Part shown: one piece after another, positions 1 to 7,712 of the stretch
How positions within the stretch are numbered: the first letter of the stretch is position 1
Layout of the letters: every line of letters begins with the position of its first letter
DNA from: Maritimibacter sp. REDSEA-S28_B5
Lineage (GTDB): Bacteria > Pseudomonadota > Alphaproteobacteria > Rhodobacterales > Rhodobacteraceae
Assembly: GCA_001626765.1 (NCBI GenBank)
Contig: LUOO01000115.1
Span: 1-34,024 of the forward strand
Direction of reading: 5' to 3'
Length of the DNA: 34,024 nucleotides
Position numbers and translations under genes: made by a program
Notes under the pieces: generated by a model
Told to the model about the DNA's origin: nothing
The model's database searches: none
What the model saw: the letters and a program-made list of their open reading frames with translations, nothing else

Positions 1-134
1 CCGCGACACCCCACGGGCGCGCGGGGCCGGGATCCCCAAGACCTTCGCCAAGTTGAAAGTCTTGGGTCCACGAAAACCCGCGTGCCAGTGTCGGCTAAAA
101 GGTCGGATTCAGGCAAAGCGCACAGAACCCGATC
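1..134. other. Left-edge segment with no supported gene
   Basis: This short stretch lies downstream of the PaaK-like gene. Open frames run through it on both strands, but none has a convincing start codon with a ribosome binding site and I recognise no protein. It may be spacer, or the edge of a gene that lies mostly outside the window. Confidence 0.3.
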
Positions 135-1331
135 TCAGCGGTCTTTTTGGTTGACGATCAGTTCTGCATTTTCGGGTAGTTCCGAAACAATGTTCACCTC
201 GTCAGCACGAATTCGTGCATGCAGTTTGAAGGTATCAGCGGCGGCTGCTTCTGCGGCGGAAGCGTCGGCACCGTCTTCCAGCACAAGCGAGAGGCGGATC
301 ATGTCGCGATCGTTCTCGCGCGTTACCACGGCCTGCGCGGCCTTTGCGCCCGGCGTGCCGATGACAACTTCTTCAACCACGCGCGGATAAACGAAAATCT
401 CGCGCACTTTGACCGCTGCCCCGACCCGTCCCTGCAATGCTGAAATCCGGCTGACGGTGCCATCCGCGTTGCTTTCCAGGGCAAAGGCGCTGTCGCCGGT
501 GCCGAACCGGATCATCGGCCAGGTGGAATCGCGCGCGGTCACGACAACCTCGCCAGGATCGCCATGAGCGACCTGTTCGCCGCTGACCGGATCGCAGATC
601 TGCACCACGCGGTCGGGATGAACCAGGTAGCCTTCGCCGCCATCCTCATAGGCGACAAGGCCCAGATCGGCGGTGGCATAGGCGGCCCAGGTGGACACGC
701 CGTATTCGGCCTCGATCCGGCGGCGCTTGGCCATCCAGTCGCCCATCTCACCGCCGAGGAAGGCTGTCTTCACCTTCCATGCGTCGCGGCCATAGGTTTC
801 GATCACCTTGTCCGCCAGCGTCAGGAAAAACGCGGTCGAAGCGCAGATCGAAGTCACGCCGGTTTCGGCGATGATCTGTGCCTGAAGCTCCGTATTGCCG
901 ACGCCTCCGGGGATCACCGTGGCGCCTGCGGCCTGTGCCGCTTCGTCGAACAAAAGCCCCGCGGGCACCAGATGATACATCCAGGTGTTCAGGATGATAT
1001 CCCCCGGCCCCACGCCTGCCGCCTTGAACAGCCGGTCAAGGCCGTGGCCGCCACCGTCCGAAAGGGCCGGTTCGAAAATCGGGCCGGGGGACACGTAGAT
1101 CCGCCCGACATCCTTCAGATCCGAGGCCAGGAACCCGCCAAAGGGCGGGTTCTCGCGCTGGATCTTCAGAAGCTCTTCTTTTTTCATCACTGGAAGACGC
1201 GAGAGGTCCGCCACCGATGTGACAGCTGCCGGATCGAATCCGGCAGCTGTAAATCGCGATTTCAGGCCAGGAGCTTTTTCGGCCGCAGCGGCATAGGCTT
1301 GAGCTATATCTTTGTAGATATCATCAGACAT
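135..1331 (-). CDS. PaaK-like (phenylacetate-CoA ligase family) adenylate-forming protein
   Basis: A 398-residue protein of the phenylacetate-CoA ligase branch of the adenylate-forming superfamily, which makes acyl-CoA from acid, ATP and CoA in the cytoplasm. Family features are the overall length, the central F-L-G-G-E-M region and the C-terminal G-R-V-G domain boundary. The usual SSGTTG-type phosphate loop is absent; in its place, around residues 77-88, is RIYVSPGPIFEP, so ATP handling may differ from classical PaaK. Two ATGs are possible. I chose the one at 1331 because the GAGGAGG ribosome binding site is 7 bases upstream of it but only 1 base from the ATG at 1337. It is the last gene of the five-gene-plus unit that starts at 5621. 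Its likely job is to activate a carboxylic acid intermediate of the pathway. The family call is fairly sure; the substrate is unknown. Confidence 0.75.
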   Translation of the reverse strand: MSDDIYKDIAQAYAAAAEKAPGLKSRFTAAGFDPAAVTSVADLSRLPVMKKEELLKIQRENPPFGGFLASDLKDVGRIYVSPGPIFEPALSDGGGHGLDRLFKAAGVGPGDIILNTWMYHLVPAGLLFDEAAQAAGATVIPGGVGNTELQAQIIAETGVTSICASTAFFLTLADKVIETYGRDAWKVKTAFLGGEMGDWMAKRRRIEAEYGVSTWAAYATADLGLVAYEDGGEGYLVHPDRVVQICDPVSGEQVAHGDPGEVVVTARDSTWPMIRFGTGDSAFALESNADGTVSRISALQGRVGAAVKVREIFVYPRVVEEVVIGTPGAKAAQAVVTRENDRDMIRLSLVLEDGADASAAEAAAADTFKLHARIRADEVNIVSELPENAELIVNQKDR

Positions 1332-1358
1332 TTCCATGCCTCCTCGTCCAATCTGGTG

Positions 1359-2168
1359 TTAAAGCGGGCAGTCCTTACGGAAGTTCGGCGCGCGCTTCTC
1401 GCGGTGCGACAACACACCTTCCTTGACGTCCTCGCTCATGAAGCCAAGCATCTCCAGCGCGGTCGACGCATCAAAGATCGGCCCGGCCTGGCGCAGCCAG
1501 TTGTTCAGCGAATACTTGGTCCAGCGAATCGCGCTTTGCGAGCCGTTGGCCAGTTCGACGGCTGTATCCAGCGCGATCTGCTGCAGCTCGTCATCCTCGA
1601 CGCACATTGATACCAGACCGATACGCTCGGCCTCTTCGCCCGACACCGGCTTGCAGGTCATCAGATAGTATTTCGCCTTGGCCATCGAGGTCAGCAGCGG
1701 CCAGATAATCGCCGCGACGTCACCGGCGGCAACACCAAGGCGGGGATGACCATCGACAATCTTGGCCTTCTTTCCGGCGATCGAGATGTCGGCCAGGATG
1801 GCAACCACAAGGCCTGCGCCGGCCGCAGGGCCATTGATCGCGGAAATGATCGGCTTGTTGCAGTTGATGATGTTATAGACGAGATCCTTGGCTTCTTTCC
1901 ACGTCTTCATGATCTCGTGCGAATTGCCAATCATGTTTTCGATCAGGCTGAAATCACCCCCGGCGGAAAATGCCTTGCCCGCACCGGTCACGATGACCGA
2001 ATTGATGTCTGGGTCACGGTCGATATCGATCCACATGTCCGTCATCTGGGTGTGGGTTTCGGCATCGACCGAGTTGAATGTCTCGGGCCGGTCGAACGTG
2101 ATGCGCAGGACGCGATCCGCCGGGTAGTCAAATTTCAGTTTATCGTATTTTGCATAACGATCCGACAT
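1359..2168 (-). CDS. Enoyl-CoA hydratase/isomerase family protein
   Basis: A 269-residue crotonase-fold protein, expected to hydrate or isomerise an enoyl-CoA in the cytosol. The oxyanion-hole segments are visible as FSAGGDF near residues 67-73 and INGPAAGAGL near 111-120. The usual catalytic-glutamate region reads DGHPRLGVAAGD (139-150), a variant found in some crotonases, so the exact reaction cannot be named. The frame stays open upstream to 2309, but that extension is unlike crotonases and overlaps the preceding gene. The ATG at 2168 follows GGAGGAAATAG and gives the normal family length. It sits 28 bases downstream of the acyl-CoA dehydrogenase gene and is probably co-transcribed with it. 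Confidence 0.85.
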   Translation of the reverse strand: MSDRYAKYDKLKFDYPADRVLRITFDRPETFNSVDAETHTQMTDMWIDIDRDPDINSVIVTGAGKAFSAGGDFSLIENMIGNSHEIMKTWKEAKDLVYNIINCNKPIISAINGPAAGAGLVVAILADISIAGKKAKIVDGHPRLGVAAGDVAAIIWPLLTSMAKAKYYLMTCKPVSGEEAERIGLVSMCVEDDELQQIALDTAVELANGSQSAIRWTKYSLNNWLRQAGPIFDASTALEMLGFMSEDVKEGVLSHREKRAPNFRKDCPL

Positions 2169-2196
2169 GGTTCTATTTCCTCCGTGGGGTATTGAT

Positions 2197-3348
2197 TCAG
2201 CCAGGCAGTCCCAGGACGGCCTTGGACAGGATGTTTCTTTGGATTTCGTTCGATCCACCGTAGATCGTGGTAGGTCTGGCCTTGTAGAAACTCGCCAGAA
2301 CATCGACACTTACGTTGCCGACCTGAAGCGGCCCGATGGAGCCGCCATCGGGACCGGCTGCTTCGATCATCAGCTCGGTGATGCGCTGGAAGCATTCAGT
2401 CACCCAAATCTTCAGCATGGACACATCCGCACCGAGCGTCTCGCCACGTTTGAGCTGATCTGCAAAACGGGCATAAAGCGCGGCATGATCTTCCACATCC
2501 AGTGCCGCCTGGGCAAAGCGGTCACGGAACACCGGATCGTCAAACGCGCCACGGCCACGGGCAAAACTTTCAAGCTGTCCCAGAGCGTTCTGGGCCAGAC
2601 TTGGCGAACCGATGAAAATGCGTTCGAAGCTCAAGAGAGCCTTGGCCATCGTCCAACCCTTGTTCAGCTCGCCCACGAGGTTCTCGCGGGGCGTCCGTGC
2701 ATTGTCAAAGAAGACCTCGCAAAACTCGGTCTCGCCCGACAGGGTCGTGATGGTGCGCACCTCGACTCCGGGTTGATCCATCGGAGCGAGCAGGAAACTG
2801 ATGCCCTGCTGTTTCTTCGGCGCATCGGGATCGGTGCGCACCAGCATGAAAATATGCGTGGCGTCATGCGCCATCGTGGTCCAGATCTTCTGTCCGTTGA
2901 TGACAAAGTCGTCGCCGTCAATCTCTGCGCGTGTGCGCAGGTTCGCCAGATCGGACCCGGCGCCGGGTTCCGAATAGCCCTGACACCAGATATCTTCGCA
3001 ACTCAGGATACGCGGCAGCCAGTAATCTTTTTGTTCCTGGGTGCCGAATTTGATGATCAGCGGCCCGACCATCTGCACGCCCATGTCGCGGCCGCGATTG
3101 ACGCCCCAGCGCTGCTGCTCTTCGTAAAAGATCAGCAACTTGGCGGCGTTCAGCCCCATACCGCCGAATTCAGCGGGCCAGGCTGGCGCGACCCAGCCCT
3201 TGGCGTGAAGCTTGCGGTGCCAATGTTCGATCTCGGCGAACTTCGGTCGGTGCGGCAGGTGACGCAGCTCCTCGGGATATTCCGCCTCGAAGAACTGGCG
3301 CACTTCTTTGCGGAACTCTGCATCGGTCATAGCGTTCCAGTCGGTCAT
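2197..3348 (-). CDS. Acyl-CoA dehydrogenase, catalytic subunit of a likely heteromeric pair
   Basis: A 383-residue flavoprotein that would introduce a double bond into an acyl-CoA and pass electrons to ETF. Seen: the ACAD segments CQGYSEPGAGSDLA near 122-135 and the C-terminal YGGSNEIQRN. A glutamate at about residue 242, in SFERIFIG, sits where isovaleryl- and long-chain-type ACADs carry the catalytic base. It resembles the catalytic subunits of steroid side-chain dehydrogenases (FadE26/28 type), which work as alpha2-beta2 heterotetramers. Its ATG overlaps the stop of the preceding ACAD-like gene (ATGA), which supports translational coupling and a shared complex. I chose the start at 3348 rather than 3384 because it gives the overlap and follows GAGGGGG. 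Confidence 0.85.
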   Translation of the reverse strand: MTDWNAMTDAEFRKEVRQFFEAEYPEELRHLPHRPKFAEIEHWHRKLHAKGWVAPAWPAEFGGMGLNAAKLLIFYEEQQRWGVNRGRDMGVQMVGPLIIKFGTQEQKDYWLPRILSCEDIWCQGYSEPGAGSDLANLRTRAEIDGDDFVINGQKIWTTMAHDATHIFMLVRTDPDAPKKQQGISFLLAPMDQPGVEVRTITTLSGETEFCEVFFDNARTPRENLVGELNKGWTMAKALLSFERIFIGSPSLAQNALGQLESFARGRGAFDDPVFRDRFAQAALDVEDHAALYARFADQLKRGETLGADVSMLKIWVTECFQRITELMIEAAGPDGGSIGPLQVGNVSVDVLASFYKARPTTIYGGSNEIQRNILSKAVLGLPG

Positions 3349-4469
3349 TGTGCTGCCCCCTCTGCTTCGCGTGCCTCGAACCATATCCGCCTGTGATAGG
3401 CATCGTCGCCCAACCAGGCCGACAGCACCAGCGCCCGGTTCAGGTAGAGCCCGATATCGAACTCATCCGTGTACCCGACGGCCCCGTGCAGCTGGATGGC
3501 GTCGCGGGTGATTTTCTTGGCGGCCGTGACGGCGCGCGCTTTGGCGCGGCTGGCAATCGGGGCCCGAACCTTCGGATCGGTTTCGCTGTCCATCTGCGCA
3601 AGCGCCTCCCGCACTCCGGCCTGCGCGACCTCGCACATCACGTTGAGGTCGACGGCACGGTGCTGGATGACCTGGAATGATCCGATCGGCTTGTCGAACT
3701 GCTCCCGCGTCTTGATGTAGTCGAGCGTGATCTCGAAGGCGCGCTCGCTCAGGCCGACAAGCTCGGCCGCGGCAAGCGCCGTTGCATCGGCGACAGCTTC
3801 GGCCAGTGCAGTGAGAACCGCACCGCTGCTGGCCAATTCCGCGGCCGGAGTTCCCGAAAACGAAAGCTCGCCCAGAGAGCTGCCATCCGCCTGCGTCCGC
3901 TTGTCGATGACAAGCCCCTGCGCGTCTGCCTCAGCCAGAACCAGAACCGGACCATCATCCTGTTCGGCCACGACAAGGAACCCGTGCGAACCGATCGCAC
4001 CGACGACCCAGGCCTTGCCACCGGTCAGCTTTCCGTCCGCGTATCGGCAGGTCGCATCGGCAGGCGCCCCGTCGGGGCCGCGTTCCTGCCAGGCAACCGC
4101 CAATGAAATTTCGCCGCCGATGAGCTGTGCCATCTTCGGATGATCCGGACAAAGGCGGCGCAGAAGGCCGAGGCTCAGACCGATCGTCGACACGACCGGT
4201 TCCGGGGCAATCACACGGCCGACTTCCTCGGCGATGACACCCCCGGCGGCTAGGCCCATGCCAAGCCCGCCCTGATCTTCGGGCACCGCCACGCCGAAAA
4301 CACCGGCCTCGGCCAGTTCCCGGACCATCTCCGGATCGAAACCGCCCCCGGCATCACGGAGTTGTCGGGCTCTGTCACTTCCGCCCGCCCGTTCAAACAA
4401 CGTGCGCACGCTCTCGCGCAACAGGCGAAGGTCTTCTTGTTCGCTGGAAAGGATATCAGTTTGTGTCAT
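3345..4469 (-). CDS. Acyl-CoA dehydrogenase-like partner subunit lacking the catalytic glutamate
   Basis: A 374-residue ACAD-fold protein. The flavin and dimer signature TREQFDKPIGSFQVIQHR is clear near residues 254-271. Aligned by spacing to that motif, the position that holds the catalytic Glu in the neighbouring ACADs is Thr (about residue 230). The C-terminus also lacks the GGTNEI motif that carries the base in medium-chain types. This is the pattern of the non-catalytic subunit of alpha2-beta2 ACADs known from steroid side-chain degradation. It overlaps the MaoC gene upstream by 14 bases and the catalytic ACAD gene downstream by 4. I infer that it forms a heteromer with that protein. It could instead be an independent enzyme with a displaced base, but the gene pairing argues against this. 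Confidence 0.8.
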   Translation of the reverse strand: MTQTDILSSEQEDLRLLRESVRTLFERAGGSDRARQLRDAGGGFDPEMVRELAEAGVFGVAVPEDQGGLGMGLAAGGVIAEEVGRVIAPEPVVSTIGLSLGLLRRLCPDHPKMAQLIGGEISLAVAWQERGPDGAPADATCRYADGKLTGGKAWVVGAIGSHGFLVVAEQDDGPVLVLAEADAQGLVIDKRTQADGSSLGELSFSGTPAAELASSGAVLTALAEAVADATALAAAELVGLSERAFEITLDYIKTREQFDKPIGSFQVIQHRAVDLNVMCEVAQAGVREALAQMDSETDPKVRAPIASRAKARAVTAAKKITRDAIQLHGAVGYTDEFDIGLYLNRALVLSAWLGDDAYHRRIWFEAREAEGAAQ

Positions 4470-4905
4470 TTTGTTTTCGCTGGATCATCACGGGGGTGTC
4501 GGTCGAAAAAACGACCTCGCCCTCGGGGTTTTTGGCGCTGAGCGTATAGTGCAAAACACCTCTGTCGGGCTTGCTTTTTGACGGTGTGACCGAGTTGACC
4601 GTCAGTTCGACATCAAGGGGTTCGTTCGGGTGCACAGGCCGCAGCCAGCGCAAATTGTCAAAGCCCATGCCGCCGATATTGGCAACATCGACCATCATCT
4701 CGGTCATGACCGGCTTGAACACCTCAAGCATGGTCTGAAAGCCCGAGGCGATCAGGCTGCCATGTATGGCGGTTGCATAGTCTTCATCGGTGTGCAGCCG
4801 CTGCGGATCCCATTCCTTGGCAAAGGCCTTTATTGAATCCGCGCTCATCGGAGCGCTGCGAAAGCGATAGACTTGGCCCGGCGAGAAGTCTTCCAGATAC
4901 CTCAA
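4456..4905 (-). CDS. Small MaoC-like (single hotdog) dehydratase/hydratase
   Basis: A 149-residue single-hotdog protein of the MaoC family. The hydratase-type dyad is present in a loosened form: Asp33 and His38 in EWDPQRLH, followed by HGSLIASGF. Such proteins hydrate enoyl-CoA esters, alone or in pairs with another MaoC subunit. In steroid side-chain clusters small MaoC proteins pair with ACAD and DUF35/thiolase partners. The start codon is TTG at 4905, read from the overlap TTGA with the stop of the transglutaminase-like gene. An AAGGAGGG ribosome binding site lies just upstream, and no ATG in frame gives a complete hotdog. The downstream ACAD-like gene starts inside its last codons. The family is secure; the substrate is not. 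Confidence 0.8.
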   Translation of the reverse strand: MRYLEDFSPGQVYRFRSAPMSADSIKAFAKEWDPQRLHTDEDYATAIHGSLIASGFQTMLEVFKPVMTEMMVDVANIGGMGFDNLRWLRPVHPNEPLDVELTVNSVTPSKSKPDRGVLHYTLSAKNPEGEVVFSTDTPVMIQRKQNDTN

Positions 4906-5621
4906 GAGGCACCCTCCTTTGCGAAACCGTCATCGTATCCGCTCGCATCCTTGGATATCCGGATGCGGTTGAATTCTTCCAGCTTCGGATAGGTTTCCTT
5001 GAACGCCACCAGGAACTCACCCATCGGCGCGTCGAAATAGAGACCACGGTCGTTCACATATTCCATGTGCCGGTGATTCTGTTCGTCGAACTCATGAAAG
5101 AGCGCGTCGTGATAGCCGTCGAAGACCAGGGGTTTGACCCCGAATCTTTCACACAGTTCCATGTTGAATGCAGGTGTCACCTTGTAGGCCTCATTCCCCA
5201 ACCACAGCTGAACATAGCCGTGGTAGATAAAGAGATCGGTCCCCATCAACTCCTGCAACTTGGGTGTATTCAGGTGGTTGCGCACATCCGCGAACCCCAG
5301 AGCGGCGGGGATACCCACAGCACGCAAACAAGCCGCCAGAAGAATTGCCTTGGGAACGCAAAACGCCGCTTCCGCCCCAGCGATACGGCTGGCACGGTAA
5401 GAGTCCTCATCCAGCGCAAAACAATAGGGATCATAGCGAATATCGTCGCGCACCGCTTCGAACAGGCGGATCGCCTTGTCGCGATTGGTTGCGCCCACAG
5501 GGAGATCACGCAAAGCCGATGTCACGAAACCCTGCACTTCCAAGCTATCGCTTTCCACAAAGCGCGATGGCATGACATAACGCTCAGCTTCAGTCGGCAG
5601 GTCATCGTCAGACTTGTCCAT
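4902..5621 (-). CDS. Transglutaminase-like (papain-fold) protein of unknown role
   Basis: A 239-residue cytosolic protein with no signal peptide and a transglutaminase-like core. The candidate nucleophile is Cys88 in AAFCVPKA, followed by the helix LLAACLRAVGIPA. His134 lies in YHGYVQLWL, and the usual Asp turn reads VTPAF instead of a D-P motif. Relatives can be proteases, amidases or acyltransferases, or can be inactive. It is the first gene of the unit that runs to the PaaK-like ligase, directly behind an operator and promoter, with a good AAGGAGGGG site before the ATG at 5621. The immediate contact with acyl-CoA enzymes suggests action on a conjugate or CoA-linked intermediate, for example hydrolysis of an amide bond. 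That is only inference. No biochemical role is established in such clusters as far as I know. Confidence 0.75.
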   Translation of the reverse strand: MDKSDDDLPTEAERYVMPSRFVESDSLEVQGFVTSALRDLPVGATNRDKAIRLFEAVRDDIRYDPYCFALDEDSYRASRIAGAEAAFCVPKAILLAACLRAVGIPAALGFADVRNHLNTPKLQELMGTDLFIYHGYVQLWLGNEAYKVTPAFNMELCERFGVKPLVFDGYHDALFHEFDEQNHRHMEYVNDRGLYFDAPMGEFLVAFKETYPKLEEFNRIRISKDASGYDDGFAKEGAS

Positions 5622-5636
5622 TGGCCCCTCCTTTTT

Positions 5637-5652
5637 TCTAACAAATGTTAGA
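5637..5652. promoter_or_regulatory. 16-bp palindromic operator, site 1 (TCTAACAAATGTTAGA)
   Basis: The two 7-base arms are perfectly complementary around a central AA. The site lies 16 bases before the transglutaminase-like gene and matches four other sites in the window. It has the size and symmetry of operators bound by TetR-family dimers. It overlaps the predicted -10 and start point of the promoter listed next. Confidence 0.75.
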
Positions 5653-5678
5653 TTACCGATTCAAAACCTGCCCGTCAA
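5650..5678 (-). promoter_or_regulatory. Candidate promoter for the transglutaminase-to-ligase unit
   Basis: On the minus strand TTGACG (5673-5678) is followed after 17 bases by TAATCT (5650-5655). The predicted start point falls inside operator site 1. A second reading, TTGAAT with an 18-base gap to TAGAAA, would start transcription inside the ribosome binding site and is less likely. Confidence 0.45.
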
Positions 5679-5684
5679 CGGGAT

Positions 5685-6821
5685 TTACTCTGTCTTTGGT
5701 TGGTCCAAGCCATAACGCGTATTGTCTTCGCCCAGAGTGGCTGCAACTCCGACCGAATTTCCGGAAGAACGGAACTCCGGCGCAATTGGCAGCGGCAAAG
5801 CAGGCGCGTCCCGGCCGGAGATTTTTACTGTCCGCCCGAACACGTCACGCGCTTTGAAATGCGGGTCGCGCGCCGCCTCGGCGGGCGTTTTCACGACCGA
5901 ACAGCAGCAATCTGCCGCTGCCAGCAAAGGCTCCCAATGGGTCGAGGGGTGTTCCCTCAGACGACGTGCAACCTCTGCGGCGCAGGCATTGGGATCGGAC
6001 CAGTCATCGCGAAGGGCCACCGGCAAACCAATAACATCGCAGAACGACTGCCAGAACTTTTCTTCCAACGCGCCGACGGCGATCTGACGCCCGTCCGCAG
6101 CCGAATAAAGCCGATACCGGGCCAGGCCACCCGTCAGACGGCTGCCACCGCTTTCGATGTTCTGCCCGGCAATCACACCTTCGGCATGGGCCCAATAGGC
6201 AAAGGCGAACGCCCCCTCGGCCATTGCGATATCCAGATGCGTTCCCTGCCCGCTTGCCTGCCGCGCAATCAGGGCCAGCAGGATATTCATCACCGCAGGA
6301 TAGGTTCCGCCTCCGATATCGGCGACCAGCCCGAACGGGGCCGTTGGCTGGTCATCCGGTCCACGACTGAGCGACAGGATACCCGCATCACCGACGTAGT
6401 TGAGGTCGTGGCCGGCGGCGCTGGCCTTTGGTCCGGTCTGGCCATAGCCGGTGATCGAACAATAGATGAGACCGGGATTGATCTTGCGCACCGCTTCATA
6501 ACCAAGCCCCAACCGGTCCATCACGCCGGGACGGAACTGCTCGACCAGAACATCGGCCCTCTCGATCAAGGGGCGCAGACGTTCCACTGCGCCCCTTGAC
6601 TTGAGGTCGATGGCCACCGATCGCTTGCCGTGGTTCAACACGGCAAATCCGATGCTCTCTCCGTCGATCTTGGGCTCGGTTTGGCGCGCGTCCTCGCCGA
6701 CTCCGGGACGCTCGAACTTGATCACTTCGGCGCCGACCTCGGACAACATGAGCGTCGCCATCGGACCGGGAAGAAGTGTGCTGAAATCCAGCACCAGGAT
6801 ATCCTTGAGCGGTTGAGCCAT
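5685..6821 (-). CDS. Alpha-methylacyl-CoA racemase (CaiB/Frc fold)
   Basis: A 378-residue class III CoA-transferase-fold protein, best read as alpha-methylacyl-CoA racemase, which interconverts 2R- and 2S-methylacyl-CoA so that stereospecific dehydrogenases can act. Counting from the ATG at 6821, His138 lies in GHDLNY, Asp168 in VADIGGG and Glu253 in ALEEKF. Their spacing (30 and 85 residues) is the same as the known His126, Asp156 and Glu241 of the mycobacterial racemase MCR. The N-terminal PGPMATLMLSEVGAEVIKFE segment is the common CoA-binding start. The GTG at 6827 is possible, but TGAGG is better placed for the ATG. It follows the two-hotdog MaoC gene by 10 bases and ends its unit before operator site 1. 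It implies a substrate with a methyl branch next to the thioester, as in sterol or isoprenoid side chains. Confidence 0.82.
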   Translation of the reverse strand: MAQPLKDILVLDFSTLLPGPMATLMLSEVGAEVIKFERPGVGEDARQTEPKIDGESIGFAVLNHGKRSVAIDLKSRGAVERLRPLIERADVLVEQFRPGVMDRLGLGYEAVRKINPGLIYCSITGYGQTGPKASAAGHDLNYVGDAGILSLSRGPDDQPTAPFGLVADIGGGTYPAVMNILLALIARQASGQGTHLDIAMAEGAFAFAYWAHAEGVIAGQNIESGGSRLTGGLARYRLYSAADGRQIAVGALEEKFWQSFCDVIGLPVALRDDWSDPNACAAEVARRLREHPSTHWEPLLAAADCCCSVVKTPAEAARDPHFKARDVFGRTVKISGRDAPALPLPIAPEFRSSGNSVGVAATLGEDNTRYGLDQPKTE

Positions 6822-6831
6822 CTTCACTGCC

Positions 6832-7689
6832 TCAGGCGAAGCGCGCCGCGCCGTTGTTCAGAACAACCACGTCGCGTGCCGGAATAGATGCTCGAAACCG
6901 GGCCTCGCCGTCCTCTTCCCAGATTTCGAACCGCACGGTTTCGCCGGGATAGACCGGCGCCGAGAACCGAACATCCAGACCGACAAGCCGGGCAGAATCA
7001 TAGTCCAGCAACGTCTTGAGAATCGCCCGGGCCGCCAGCCCATAGGTCGCCAGACCATGCAGGATCGGGCGGTCGAACCCGACAGAACGGGCAACATCCG
7101 GGTCAGCATGAAGCGGATTGAAATCACCGCTGAGACGATAAATAAGGGCTTGGCGCGGCAGGGTATTGATATCACATACATGATCAGGCGCCCGATCAGG
7201 CAGCACTGCGGGTGCCGGACCCGCCTGGTTTTCACCGCCGAACCCCCCATCACCGCGACAGAAAGCCGACATCGCCACGCGCGCCAGTTTTTCGCCGCTG
7301 TCCGCGTCGATAATATCGCGGCTTTGGTAAATGACGGCTCCCTTGCCCTCGCCCTTGTCGGCGATAAAGTCGATCTTGCTGCGGCCGACAATTCGGCCAT
7401 GTGTCGGCAGCGGCTTGTAGATGTCGAGCCACTGTTCTCCGTGCAGCACTTTCTGCCAGTTCACGCCGGTTTTCGGATTGCGCAGCCAGAAGCCCGGATA
7501 CCCCAGGGTAACGGCCATAGAGGGAACCGCCTTCAGACCGTCCTCATAGACAAAGGCCAGTTCTTTCTTGTCTGTCGGATCTTCGCCGAACCCCAGCCCG
7601 AGTGCGTAAAGGATGGTATCCCGCTCGGTCAGAGTCTGCTTGATCTCTTCGAAATCCCAATTCGAAAGTGCTTCGAAATCCAGTGGCAT
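6832..7689 (-). CDS. Two-hotdog MaoC enoyl-CoA hydratase (hydratase-2 type)
   Basis: A 285-residue double-hotdog protein like the hydratase half of peroxisomal multifunctional enzyme 2 and actinobacterial ChsH3-type hydratases, which add water to trans-2-enoyl-CoA to give the (3R)-hydroxy product. The C-terminal hotdog carries the full signature YRLSGDFNPLHADP, with Asp189 and His194 as the catalytic pair, followed by RPILHGLATYG. The N-terminal hotdog (about 1-150) is degenerate, as is normal, and shapes the pocket for bulky chains. The start at 7689 follows GGGAGGAAAGATC. The gene lies 23 bases after the aldolase-like gene and just before the racemase gene, which fits successive steps on a branched acyl-CoA. 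Confidence 0.87.
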   Translation of the reverse strand: MPLDFEALSNWDFEEIKQTLTERDTILYALGLGFGEDPTDKKELAFVYEDGLKAVPSMAVTLGYPGFWLRNPKTGVNWQKVLHGEQWLDIYKPLPTHGRIVGRSKIDFIADKGEGKGAVIYQSRDIIDADSGEKLARVAMSAFCRGDGGFGGENQAGPAPAVLPDRAPDHVCDINTLPRQALIYRLSGDFNPLHADPDVARSVGFDRPILHGLATYGLAARAILKTLLDYDSARLVGLDVRFSAPVYPGETVRFEIWEEDGEARFRASIPARDVVVLNNGAARFA

Positions 7690-7712
7690 GATCTTTCCTC
7701 CCTTGATCGCCG

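Noticed and set aside
2169..2309. N-terminal extension of the enoyl-CoA hydratase
   Set aside because: The extension is not crotonase-like and overlaps the ACAD gene. The downstream ATG has a proper ribosome binding site.
2167..3396. A 409-codon plus-strand open frame opposite an ACAD gene
   Set aside because: It is a shadow of the ACAD; the composition is not protein-like and no motifs are present.
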